DNA of 64,000 bases from contig NZ_KB903221.1 in NCBI RefSeq assembly GCF_000379625.1, positions 62,292 through 126,291 on the forward strand. Reading direction: 5' to 3'. The notes below the pieces were generated by a model. It saw only the letters and a program-made list of their open reading frames with translations. It had not been told where the DNA came from and ran no database searches. Every line of letters begins with the position of its first letter. Position 1 is the first letter of the stretch. This DNA is from Actinomycetospora chiangmaiensis DSM 45062 (GTDB taxonomy: Bacteria > Actinomycetota > Actinomycetes > Mycobacteriales > Pseudonocardiaceae). Below are positions 47,390-55,035 of this stretch, in pieces. Position numbers and translations under genes: made by a program.

Positions 47390-47772
47390 GCGTCCCGGCC
47401 GCGCTCACCCGGTTCCTCACGGCGGTCGAGGCGCGCGACGCGGACGCGGCCGGATCCTGTTTCGCCGACGGGGCGCCCTACGCGAACGTGCCGCACCCAC
47501 CCGTCGTCGGGCCCGCGGGTGTCCGCGACCTGCTCGCGCCGATCCTGGCCCGCTCGAGTCAGGTGCGCTGGGAGATCGTGACGGCGGCGTACGCCCCCGA
47601 ACGGTGCTTCCTGGAACGGGTCGACCGCTTCGTCATCGACGGGCGCGAGTACGCGGTCGCGTGCACGGCCGTCGTCGAGCTCGACCCCACGGCCGATCGC
47701 ATCACCGCGTTCCGCGACTACGTCGACCTCGGCGAGTGGCGCGCCCGCCTCGCCGAGGCCTTCAGCAGCTGA
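47386..47772 (+). CDS. NTF2-like protein (limonene-1,2-epoxide hydrolase / SnoaL type)
   Basis: A 128-residue protein of the cone-shaped NTF2-like fold: LTRFLTAVEARDADAAGSCFADGAPYANVPHPPVVGPAGVRDLLAPIL at the start and CFLERVDRFVIDGREYAVACTAVVEL in the middle, with DYVDLGEW near the end. The order of Asp, Arg and Asp residues resembles limonene-epoxide hydrolase, which opens terpene epoxides. GTG start overlapping the P450 stop codon. The P450 could make an epoxide that this protein opens; that is an inference from gene order. Confidence 0.78.
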   Translation: MSVPAALTRFLTAVEARDADAAGSCFADGAPYANVPHPPVVGPAGVRDLLAPILARSSQVRWEIVTAAYAPERCFLERVDRFVIDGREYAVACTAVVELDPTADRITAFRDYVDLGEWRARLAEAFSS

Positions 47773-47798
47773 TCCACCCGACCACCGAGGAGGAACCG

Positions 47799-48641
47799 AT
47801 GCCCGCGATGCTGCGTGGACTCGAAGGCAAGACCGTCCTGATCACCGGGGCCGCGAAGGGCCAGGGGCTCAGCCACGCCCTGGCGTTCGCGGACGCGGGC
47901 GCGGACGTCGCCGCCCTCGACATCACCGACCCCATCGACGACATCTATCCGCTGGCGACCGCCGACATGCTCGAGGCGACCGTCGCCGCCGTCGAGGCGA
48001 AGGGCCGCCGCTGCCTGCCGCTGCCCTGCGACCTGCGCGACGAGGCCCAGGTCGAGGCCGCCGTCGCGAAGGCGCTCGGCTTCTTCGACCACCGCATCGA
48101 CATCGTGGTGAACAACGCCGGGGTCGCCGCGCTCGACACGATCCAGGGCATGCGCTCGCACGTGATGGACGCCGTGATCGACACGATCGTCAAGGGGCAC
48201 ATGTACGTCGCGAAGTACGTGGTGCCCAGCATGATCGGGCACCGCAGCGGCAAGATCATCAACATCTCGTCCGGCGTCACCGGCTCCGGCCACGCCCAGC
48301 TCTCGCACTACGTCGCCGCGAAGCACGCCATCCAGGGACTGACCTCCGCCTGGGCGTTCGAGCTCGCGGAGTTCGACATCAACGTCAACGCGATCGCCCC
48401 GGCGACGATCAAGCCGGGCGAGGGACAGGGCTCGGGCATGGTGCTGGGCCTGGCCGGCGAGGTCGGCATGACGCCCGACGACGCCTACGAGATGTTCTCC
48501 GCCGCCGGCAACATGCCCGGTCCGAAGTGGCGCACGGAGGTCTCGGACATCACCGACGCCGTCCTCTTCCTCGCCTCCGACAACGCCGACCAGATCACCG
48601 GGCACATCCTGCGCGTGGACGCCGGGCAGGGGGCGAAGTAG
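47799..48641 (+). CDS. SDR-family oxidoreductase (mycofactocin-coupled type)
   Basis: A 280-residue SDR from ATG 47799, preceded by GAGGAGG. LEGKTVLITGAAKGQGLSHALAFADAGADVAALDI resembles the N-terminus of the mycofactocin-coupled SDR group (GARGQGRSHA), which keeps its cofactor bound. NNAGVAALDT, ISSGVTGSG and YVAAKHAIQG (catalytic Tyr and Lys) and the extended region before DNADQITGHILRVDAGQ are as in that group. It would oxidise an alcohol from the P450/NTF2 steps. No mycofactocin biosynthesis gene is present here to confirm the coupling. Confidence 0.85.
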   Translation: MPAMLRGLEGKTVLITGAAKGQGLSHALAFADAGADVAALDITDPIDDIYPLATADMLEATVAAVEAKGRRCLPLPCDLRDEAQVEAAVAKALGFFDHRIDIVVNNAGVAALDTIQGMRSHVMDAVIDTIVKGHMYVAKYVVPSMIGHRSGKIINISSGVTGSGHAQLSHYVAAKHAIQGLTSAWAFELAEFDINVNAIAPATIKPGEGQGSGMVLGLAGEVGMTPDDAYEMFSAAGNMPGPKWRTEVSDITDAVLFLASDNADQITGHILRVDAGQGAK

Positions 48642-48644
48642 GCC

Positions 48645-49067
48645 TCAGCGGAGCTGGTCGTCGATCCAGGCATCGTGGGAGCGCTGCCTGCCCTGCCCGT
48701 CGACGTAGCCGCAGTCGCGGTTGGTGATCTCGTCCGGGTGGGCCGGGTCGCCGAACACGGGCGGGCCGGAGAGGTCGCAGGCGGTGCTCGCGCCCGTCGC
48801 CGTGGCGGTGGCCCGCGTCGTGGTCGTGGGCTGCTTCCCGGTGACCGGCCGTGTGCTGCTCGACGTCCCGGTGATCGCGACCGGTGCGACGGCCGGGCCC
48901 GCCGCCGTGACCGCGGCGGCAGGCCGGGCGAGCGGGACGACGACCGGCGCGGCCGCGGGGACCACGAGCGCGGAGGTCGCACTGCCGATCAGCCCGGCGA
49001 GCGCGGTCGCCCCGAGCGAGAGGCGCGCCCGGTGCGCCGTCGCGCCCTGCACCTGGTGCCGACCCAT
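48645..49067 (-). CDS. Secreted protein of unknown function
   Basis: A 140-residue protein from ATG 49067 with a signal-like hydrophobic segment (LSLGATALAGLIGSATSALVVPAAAP, about 16-42), an alanine/threonine/proline-rich linker, and a small C-terminal segment with two cysteines (TACDLSGPPVFGDPAHPDEITNRDCGYVDG) that may form a disulfide. I recognise no family. It converges with the SDR gene at 47799 (four bases apart) and stands alone. The composition of the linker is typical of exported actinomycete proteins. Confidence 0.7.
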   Translation of the reverse strand: MGRHQVQGATAHRARLSLGATALAGLIGSATSALVVPAAAPVVVPLARPAAAVTAAGPAVAPVAITGTSSSTRPVTGKQPTTTTRATATATGASTACDLSGPPVFGDPAHPDEITNRDCGYVDGQGRQRSHDAWIDDQLR

Positions 49068-49195
49068 GTGGCCCCCGACCTCGATCCGATGACCGTGCAG
49101 TCGGGGTGCCCTGGCCGTCCGTTATCGATTCGTCATCGACACCACTCGATCGTGTGGGGACGACGCAGCGCACCGCCGCCCGGCCGGTGTAGGGC

Positions 49196-50602
49196 TCAGG
49201 AGATGTCCGGCTCGGCCTCACCGGCGAGCGCCTCCGCGATCGCGCGCGGCTCGAGCCCCTCCGGGCCCACCACGACGACCGACCCCGGCTCGGCGGGCTC
49301 CACCCGCGGCGGCTCCTCGCCGCAGATCGCGTGCACGAGCGCCCGTTCCAGCGCCGGGCGCACCAGGTCGGCGAGCTCCTCGCCGCGCGGCTTCGCGAGG
49401 CCGTCGACCAGGGCCGGCACGTCCACGAGCGCCGCGGCCGCGCTCGGCCGGGCGAGCGTGCACACGTCGCGTTCCCGACGACGGGTCGCGGTGCTCCGCG
49501 ACCACGTCAGGACCACCGTGCCGTGCAGGTCGGTCCAGAACTGCCGCTCGGCGACCGGCGCCGGCAGTGGACCGGCCGCCGTCGCCTCGACGGTCCGCGA
49601 CCGCCGGACGTCCTCGGCGGTCGCCTCGAGGCCGGCGAGCCGGTCCGTGTCGTCGGGGTCGTCGGCGAGGTCGGTGATCGCCCGGAACGCGCCGTCGGTC
49701 GTCAGGACGGCCGCGAGGTCGAGCCGCTCGGCCTCCACCCGGTACTGGTGCACCACCAGCCGCGGCCCGTCCGCCGTCGCGCCCGCCCGGGTACTGACGA
49801 CGGCCAGGTCGAGCCGGTCGGGGGGTGGGTCCTCCCCGTCGGGCACGTCGTAGGCCCGGGCGCAGGCGGGCCAGTGCAGCAGCGTGGACCCGTCGTCGGG
49901 AACCACGTCCCTCTCGCGCGTCCGGTCGAGGACGAGGCCGAGCAGGCGGAGCTGGTCGGTCTCCCGGTCGTCGACGTAGCCGCGGACCTCGGCCAGCGCC
50001 CCGTCGTGATCGGCCGCGAGCGCGTCGAGTCGCGCTCCCGTCCCGTCGTCCGCGTCGACCCGGCGGCCCAGCTCCTCGAGCTGCGAGGTCAGCCGACGAC
50101 GCGTCCGCCACCCCTCGTAGGCGAGGCCGCCGAGGAGCAGCAGGACGACCAGGGCGCCCCCGACGAGCCACGGCCAGCCGAGGCCGCGTTGCTCGACCAC
50201 CGGCGCGGGCGTGACCGTCACCGGCGTGTCCACGGTCGTCGACTGCACGCCCAGCCGCGTCAGCCCCTCGATCGCCACCGGGTTCCCGACGTCGAGCTGC
50301 TGCGCCGCCCGGTAGTGCCCGGTCGCGCCGGTCGGGTCGCCCGCGGTCTCCGCCTCGGCGCCGGCCGCGACCTCGCGGTACGCGGCCGCGTAGCGCTCGC
50401 TCGCGGCGTTCAGTCCCGAGGTCGCGCAGTCGCCCTCCTGCGCCTGGAGCGCCCGCGCCGACAGCTCGGTCGCGGCCCCGACCCGGCCGGCCTGCAGCTG
50501 CGTCGCCGCGGCGTCGCACAAGGGCGTGGGCGCGGCGGAGCACCCGGCGGTCGTCGTCACGACCGCGAGCAGGACCGCGGACGCGGCGAGGAGGGATCGC
50601 AC
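49196..50602 (-). CDS. Lipoprotein with central membrane helix, unknown function
   Basis: A 468-residue protein from GTG 50602 with a lipoprotein signal (LLAASAVLLAVVTTTAGCSA). Residues 25-130 are alanine-rich and helical with TPR-like spacing (AAYREVAAGAEAETAGDPTGATGHYRAAQQLDV). A membrane helix at about 145-168 (WPWLVGGALVVLLLLGGLAYEGW) is followed by a charged segment and a C-terminal domain of about 250 residues with no recognised motif. It starts 11 bases after the HxlR gene on the same strand. Two copies of the TTCCCGACGACGG motif (49472 and 49889) lie in it. Confidence 0.7.
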   Translation of the reverse strand: MRSLLAASAVLLAVVTTTAGCSAAPTPLCDAAATQLQAGRVGAATELSARALQAQEGDCATSGLNAASERYAAAYREVAAGAEAETAGDPTGATGHYRAAQQLDVGNPVAIEGLTRLGVQSTTVDTPVTVTPAPVVEQRGLGWPWLVGGALVVLLLLGGLAYEGWRTRRRLTSQLEELGRRVDADDGTGARLDALAADHDGALAEVRGYVDDRETDQLRLLGLVLDRTRERDVVPDDGSTLLHWPACARAYDVPDGEDPPPDRLDLAVVSTRAGATADGPRLVVHQYRVEAERLDLAAVLTTDGAFRAITDLADDPDDTDRLAGLEATAEDVRRSRTVEATAAGPLPAPVAERQFWTDLHGTVVLTWSRSTATRRRERDVCTLARPSAAAALVDVPALVDGLAKPRGEELADLVRPALERALVHAICGEEPPRVEPAEPGSVVVVGPEGLEPRAIAEALAGEAEPDIS

Positions 50603-50613
50603 CGGGGATGTTC

Positions 50614-51009
50614 CTACAACATCGACTTCGGCGTCCCGACGGGAGCCCGGGTGTCGTAGGCGGACCGCGCGTCGTCGACGTCGGCCATGTGCGTCTCGGC
50701 CCAGTCGCGCAGGACGGCCAGCGGGGCGGCGAGCGACCGTCCGAGCGGCGTGAGGCCGTAGTGCACCGCGGGCGGCACCGTCGGCTCCACCCGGCGGGAG
50801 ACGAAGCCGTCGCGTTCGAGGACGCGCAGCGTGTCGGCGAGGACCTTCGAGGAGATGCCGGGCGCCCGGCGCCGGAGCTCGGCGAACCGCACCTCGTCCT
50901 CGGCCCCCAGGGCGAGGAAGAGCATCGACACCCACTTCGAGCCGATCCGGTCGAGCAGTTGCCGCGTCGGGCAGGACGGGTCGAGGAGGTCTCCCCGGCG
51001 GGCGGTCAC
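50614..51009 (-). CDS. HxlR-family transcriptional regulator
   Basis: A 131-residue HxlR/MarR-like winged-helix protein: CPTRQLLDRIGSKWVSMLFLALG, with the conserved N-terminal Cys and the GxKWxxxIL pattern, then VRFAELRRRAPGISSKVLADTLRVLERDGFVSRRVEPTVPPAVHYGLTPLGRSL. HxlR proteins sense electrophiles or redox changes through the cysteine. It is divergent from an epoxide-hydrolase-like gene, and the intergenic direct repeat (51077-51093) is a likely binding site. Confidence 0.9.
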   Translation of the reverse strand: MTARRGDLLDPSCPTRQLLDRIGSKWVSMLFLALGAEDEVRFAELRRRAPGISSKVLADTLRVLERDGFVSRRVEPTVPPAVHYGLTPLGRSLAAPLAVLRDWAETHMADVDDARSAYDTRAPVGTPKSML

Positions 51010-51076
51010 CTGCAGCTCACCTCGTCACCTCGCAGTGCGTCCTTGTGGCCCCGTCTGCGGTTCCCGACGATGACCA

Positions 51077-51093
51077 GGTCACCACAGGTTACC
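51077..51093. promoter_or_regulatory. Direct repeat GGTCACC-aca-GGTTACC, possible HxlR operator
   Basis: Two seven-base units, each itself palindromic in type GGTnACC, are spaced ten bases apart, one helical turn. They lie between the divergent HxlR and hydrolase genes, just before the GAGGAGG ribosome binding site of the latter. Confidence 0.45.
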
Positions 51094-51106
51094 GCCGAGG
51101 AGGACC

Positions 51107-51916
51107 ATGGAGCACCACGACGTCGACGGTCGCCACGTCGTGACCGCGGGCGCCGGACCCGCCGTGGTCCTGCTGCACGGCTGGCCGCACACGTGGTTCC
51201 TGTGGCGGTACGTCATGACGCGGCTCGCCCCGCGTCACCGCGTGATGGCGCCCGACCTGCGGGGTCTCGGCGCCAGTCGTCGGGAGGCCGACGGCTACGA
51301 CCTGCACACGGGGGCCGACGACGTCGTCGCGACGCTCGACGCGCTCGGCGTGGCGGACGCGCTCGTCGTCGGGATCGATCTCGGGGCGTCGATCGCCGCG
51401 ATGACCGCGCTGCGTCACCCGGACCGGGTGCGGGGCCTCGCGGTGACCGAGGGGCTGCTCGGGCGGCTGCCCGGGGCCGAGGACTTCCGCCCCCCGTGGT
51501 GGTTCGGATTCCACGGGGTGCCCGGGCTCGCGGAGACCGTGCTGGCCGGGCACGAGGCGGAGTACCTGGACTTCTTCTACCGGTCGGGCACGGCGGACGG
51601 GCGGGGGATCGCTCCCGAGGCGCGGGACGCGTTCGTCGCGGCCTACGCCGACCCGGGGTCGATGCGCTGCGGGTTCGCCTACTACCGCGCGCTCGGGGTG
51701 CACGCCGACCAGCTCGCGGCGGCCGGACGGCTGCGGGTGCCGGCGCTGGCGATCGCGGGCGGGGTGGTCGGCGAGGCGGTCGGACGCCAGCTCGACGGCA
51801 TCGCCGACGACGTCTCGCACGTGGCCGTCGCGGGCTGCGGTCACCTGGTGCCCGAGGAACGACCGGACGCGCTCGCCGGTCACCTGGCGTCGTTCGCTGC
51901 CGCCGTCGGGGCGTGA
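51107..51916 (+). CDS. Alpha/beta hydrolase, epoxide hydrolase / haloalkane dehalogenase type
   Basis: A 269-residue alpha/beta hydrolase with HGWPHT at 24-29 (oxyanion hole) and the nucleophile elbow VVGIDLGAS with Asp91, not serine, as nucleophile. That makes it an epoxide hydrolase or haloalkane dehalogenase relative. The catalytic histidine is His246 in AGCGHLVPEE. The RRE-rich segment SRREADGYD and the cap with WWFGFHGVPGLAE favour the epoxide-hydrolase group. It is controlled, probably, by the divergent HxlR protein. Confidence 0.87.
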   Translation: MEHHDVDGRHVVTAGAGPAVVLLHGWPHTWFLWRYVMTRLAPRHRVMAPDLRGLGASRREADGYDLHTGADDVVATLDALGVADALVVGIDLGASIAAMTALRHPDRVRGLAVTEGLLGRLPGAEDFRPPWWFGFHGVPGLAETVLAGHEAEYLDFFYRSGTADGRGIAPEARDAFVAAYADPGSMRCGFAYYRALGVHADQLAAAGRLRVPALAIAGGVVGEAVGRQLDGIADDVSHVAVAGCGHLVPEERPDALAGHLASFAAAVGA

Positions 51917-51980
51917 GGGGAGGATCCGAGCGCTCTTGTCGCCCCAGGGTTCCCCTCGCGCGGGGAAGGCGGGTCGGGCC

Positions 51981-52949
51981 TCAGCGCACCGCGACGACGA
52001 GCTTGCCCAGCGCCGAGCGCCCGCCGAGAGCCGCGACCGCCTCCCCGGCGCGGTCCAGGGGGTAGGTGCCGCCGATCGGCGGGGTGAGCGCCCCGGACTC
52101 GAGCAGCGGGACGATCCGGTCCCACTCGCGGCGCTGCGCCCCGGGGCGCGGCAGGGCGTAGGCGCCCCAGCCCACGCCGCGGACGTCGATGTTGTTCAGC
52201 AGGAGCCGGTTCACCTTCACCGTCGGGATGTCGCCCGCGGTGAAGCCGACGACCAGCAGGCGGCCGAGCGGGGCGAGGCAGCGCAGCGAGTCGGTGAACC
52301 GGTCACCGCCGACCGGGTCGACGACGAGGTCGACGCCCGCGCCGCCGGTCGCCTCGAGGACCGCGTCCTTGAACCCCTCGCTCCCCACCACCGTGTCGAC
52401 CCCGAGCGACCGGACGAACGTCGCCTTCTCGTCGGTGGAGGTCACGGCGATGACGTGGGCGCCGAGTGCCAGCGCGAGCTGCACGCTCGCCGTCCCGATG
52501 CCTCCGGCCGCGCCGTGCACCAGGACGGTCTCCCCCGCCTGCAGCCCGCCGCGGATGCCCAGCCCGAACGACATCGTCAGGTAGTTCATCGGCAGGCACG
52601 CCCCGGCGGCGGACGTGACGCCGTCGGGCAGCGGGAAGACGGCGTCGGCGCGGACCGCAACGGTCTCGGCGAACGCGCCGACGGTGCTCGCCGCCGCGAC
52701 CCGCTGCCCCACCGCGAGCCCCGAGTCCGGCGGGGCCCATCGCACCGTCCCCGCCGGTTCGCCGCCGAGGGTGAAGGGCAGCTCCGGCTTGTACTGGTAG
52801 CGGTCCTGGGTGAGCAGGAGGTCCGGGAAGTTGACGCCGGCCGCCTCGACGTCGACGAGCACCTCCCCGTCGCCGGGCTGCGGCTCGGGCACGTCCTCGA
52901 CCGTCACGGCCGACGGCCCGTCGTGGCTGGTCACGCGTACGGCGCGCAC
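51981..52949 (-). CDS. Zinc-free medium-chain dehydrogenase/reductase (quinone oxidoreductase-like)
   Basis: A 322-residue MDR protein from GTG 52949. VNFPDLLLTQDRYQYKPELPFTLGGEPAGTV is the N-terminal GroES-like domain without zinc ligands, VLVHGAAGGIGTASVQLALALG the NADPH-binding Rossmann loop, and DVRGVGWGAY the C-terminal domain. It matches NADPH:quinone oxidoreductase / acryloyl-CoA reductase-like proteins. It is the last of three genes read from the TetR gene; with the neighbouring acyl-CoA genes it may reduce an enoyl intermediate. Confidence 0.88.
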   Translation of the reverse strand: MRAVRVTSHDGPSAVTVEDVPEPQPGDGEVLVDVEAAGVNFPDLLLTQDRYQYKPELPFTLGGEPAGTVRWAPPDSGLAVGQRVAAASTVGAFAETVAVRADAVFPLPDGVTSAAGACLPMNYLTMSFGLGIRGGLQAGETVLVHGAAGGIGTASVQLALALGAHVIAVTSTDEKATFVRSLGVDTVVGSEGFKDAVLEATGGAGVDLVVDPVGGDRFTDSLRCLAPLGRLLVVGFTAGDIPTVKVNRLLLNNIDVRGVGWGAYALPRPGAQRREWDRIVPLLESGALTPPIGGTYPLDRAGEAVAALGGRSALGKLVVAVR

Positions 52950-52952
52950 GGG

Positions 52953-54278
52953 CTACCTCCGGGGTCGGGGTTGGGGATACCGCGGGTTCGCGACGGCGAG
53001 GCGGGTCAACGTCGAGCTGCGGACGGCGGCGGACACGGCCTCGTCGTCGGGATCGAGCGAGCCGTCGCGGAGACCCGCCACCAGAGCGACGTCGTCGGGA
53101 CAGCCGGCGTCGGCGAGGCGGTCGAGGTGCTGTCGGCGCAGCTCCGGGCCGAGGGACACCTCGCGCGCCACGACGCCCAGCCCGGTCCGGGCGACGCGCG
53201 CCAGGTAGCGGGACCGGTCGTCGGCGAACGTCAGTTCCCCGACGAGTGCGCCGGAGACCGCGTCGAGCAGTTCGTCCACCGTCGGACGGTCGGAGCCGGT
53301 CGTCGTGGCCGCGACCTCGGGCAGCGGGTCCTCCGGGGCGACCAGGCCGAGGACGAGGAGCGCGTCGTACTCGGCCTCCACCGCGCGGCGCCCGAGGACG
53401 GCCATCTCCATCGACCGCTCCGACCCGCCCAGGTGCCGCTCCGCCTGCATCCGGCAGATCACCGCCCAGTGCACGCACGCGTAGAGCTCCCACCAGCGCA
53501 CGGCCGCGGGGTCGGGACGCTCCGCCAGCTCGGCGTAGCCGTCGAGGAGCTCGTCGAGCGAGCCGAACCCGCCGACCTCCGCCTCGGCGCCGAACCGCCA
53601 CGCCCGCAGGCACAGCCACCCGAGGTCCTCGCGCGGGTCGCCGACGTGGGCGAGCTCCCAGTCGAGCACGGCCCGGAGCCCGTCCTCTCCGACGAGGAGG
53701 TTGCCGTGGCGGAAGTCGCCGTGCACCACGGCGGGCGCCGTTCCCGACGGCGGGTGCGCGGACAACGCCCGGAACGCCACCTCGAGCGCGGGGCGGGGTT
53801 CGCCGTACGCGTCGTGCTCGGCACGGAGCCGCCCCAGCGGGTCGTCGACGTGCTCCAGGGACGGCACCTCGTCCGGCGGGATGGTGTGGAGGCGCGCGAG
53901 GGTGCGGCCGAGTTCGCGGGCCAGTCCGGCGCGGGCGGCGGCGAAGCGCTCCTCGCGCAGCAGGCGGGGCGGCAGCGTCTCGCCGTCGAGCCGCTCCATG
54001 ATCAGGTACGGGCTGCCGACGGCGTCGGAGCCGTCGCCGGTCGCCACGAGCCGCGGGATCGGGACGCCCGCCCGGGCCGCGGCGCGGAAGCACTCGGCCT
54101 CGCGGCGCACCTCGACGGGGCGCGGCACCTCGGGCGGGTCGCGACGCAGCACCAGTTCCCGCCCGTCGGCGTCGAACGACCACGTCTCGCGGCTCGCGCC
54201 CGCGGTCAGCCGCCGGAGCCCGGTGATCGCCGCGCCGCCCAGCACCTCGGCGAGGGCCTCGCGGAGCGCGTCGGTCAC
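52953..54278 (-). CDS. Phosphotransferase (APH-like) fused to an acyl-CoA dehydrogenase-associated C-terminal domain
   Basis: A 441-residue protein starting at GTG 54278, which overlaps the TetR stop codon (GTGA). The first 300 residues are an APH/choline-kinase-type domain: LTAGASRETWSFDADGRELVLRRD, VVHGDFRHGNLLVGEDG with the catalytic Asp, and LDWELAHVGDPREDLGWL with the metal Asp. The last 110 residues (TVDELLDAVSGALVGELTFADDRSRYLARVARTGLGVVAREV) match the DUF6285-type domain often found with such kinases. APH-like proteins of this kind are associated with acyl-CoA dehydrogenases and phosphorylate 4-hydroxyacyl substrates in some bacteria; here inferred from context. Confidence 0.86.
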   Translation of the reverse strand: MTDALREALAEVLGGAAITGLRRLTAGASRETWSFDADGRELVLRRDPPEVPRPVEVRREAECFRAAARAGVPIPRLVATGDGSDAVGSPYLIMERLDGETLPPRLLREERFAAARAGLARELGRTLARLHTIPPDEVPSLEHVDDPLGRLRAEHDAYGEPRPALEVAFRALSAHPPSGTAPAVVHGDFRHGNLLVGEDGLRAVLDWELAHVGDPREDLGWLCLRAWRFGAEAEVGGFGSLDELLDGYAELAERPDPAAVRWWELYACVHWAVICRMQAERHLGGSERSMEMAVLGRRAVEAEYDALLVLGLVAPEDPLPEVAATTTGSDRPTVDELLDAVSGALVGELTFADDRSRYLARVARTGLGVVAREVSLGPELRRQHLDRLADAGCPDDVALVAGLRDGSLDPDDEAVSAAVRSSTLTRLAVANPRYPQPRPRR

Positions 54279-54916
54279 CGCACGCACCCCACCGCGTCGA
54301 GGGCGATGGCGCGGTGCCGCGCCACGATCTCCGCGGCCGAGTGCCCACCGCCGGGGCGGTACCAGGCGGCGACGCCGGTGCAGGCGGTGAGGACGAAGCG
54401 CGCCGCGTCGTCGGGGTGGGCGGTGGTGAAGCGCCCGTCGCGGACCCCCTCGCGCACCGTGCGGTCGAAGAGGCGTCGCTGGGTGTCCCGTTTCGCGACG
54501 ACGAGCGCGCGGCCGGCCGGCTCGAGGGCGCGGACCTCGCTGTTGCCGATGAGGCTCTCGCGCTGCGACTCCATGTGCACGCCCACGTGGGCGGCGACGA
54601 CCGCGCCCAGCCGGTCGGCCGGGTCGGGCCCCGCGGCGTCCAGGGCCTCCTCGGTGGCGCGGATCAGGACGTCGAGCCCGCGGTCGCACAACGTCACCAG
54701 CAGGCCCTGCTTCGACGCGTAGTGGTGGTAGAGCAGCGCCGGGCTCGTCCCCGCGGCCACGGCGATGTCGCGCACCGAACTGCCGTGGTAACCGTTCACC
54801 GCCATCACCTCGACGGCGGCGGCGAGCAGGGTCGCGGCCGTCGGGTCGTCGTCGGGACGGGTGAGCACCGTCGGCGGGACGGCCCGCCGTCGGGCCGCGG
54901 TCTCGACACGTGCCAT
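54275..54916 (-). CDS. TetR-family regulator of the divergent acyl-CoA operon
   Basis: A 213-residue TetR protein from ATG 54916 (MARVETAARRR). The DNA-binding helices include LLAAAVEVMAVNGYHGSSVRDIAVAAGTSPALLYHHYASKQGLL (about 38-82). The C-terminal domain (FVLTACTGVAAWYRPGG) fits the subgroup that binds acyl-CoA esters. It is divergent from the six-gene acyl-CoA operon, and the intergenic region has two copies of a 16-base palindrome (54934-54949 and 54989-55004), one near each promoter. This is strong positional evidence that it represses both directions. Confidence 0.9.
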   Translation of the reverse strand: MARVETAARRRAVPPTVLTRPDDDPTAATLLAAAVEVMAVNGYHGSSVRDIAVAAGTSPALLYHHYASKQGLLVTLCDRGLDVLIRATEEALDAAGPDPADRLGAVVAAHVGVHMESQRESLIGNSEVRALEPAGRALVVAKRDTQRRLFDRTVREGVRDGRFTTAHPDDAARFVLTACTGVAAWYRPGGGHSAAEIVARHRAIALDAVGCVR

Positions 54917-54933
54917 GTCGGCGACCCTAGCCG

Positions 54934-55004
54934 TCGAACGATCGTTCAACCAATCGTTGACCTCGTGAGCAGCGCGGTTCTAACGTCGTTGAACGCTCGT
55001 TCAA
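54934..55004. promoter_or_regulatory. Twin TetR operators
   Basis: TCGAACGATCGTTCAA (54934-54949) and TTGAACGCTCGTTCAA (54989-55004) share the arms GAACG...CGTTCAA, 55 bases apart. A half-site, AATCGTTGA, lies between them. TAACGT at 54981-54986 is a probable -10 for the plus-strand operon and is followed directly by the second operator. Confidence 0.72.
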
Positions 55005-55035
55005 GGTCGACCGGGAAGGGTGGGAGGTGTCCGCC

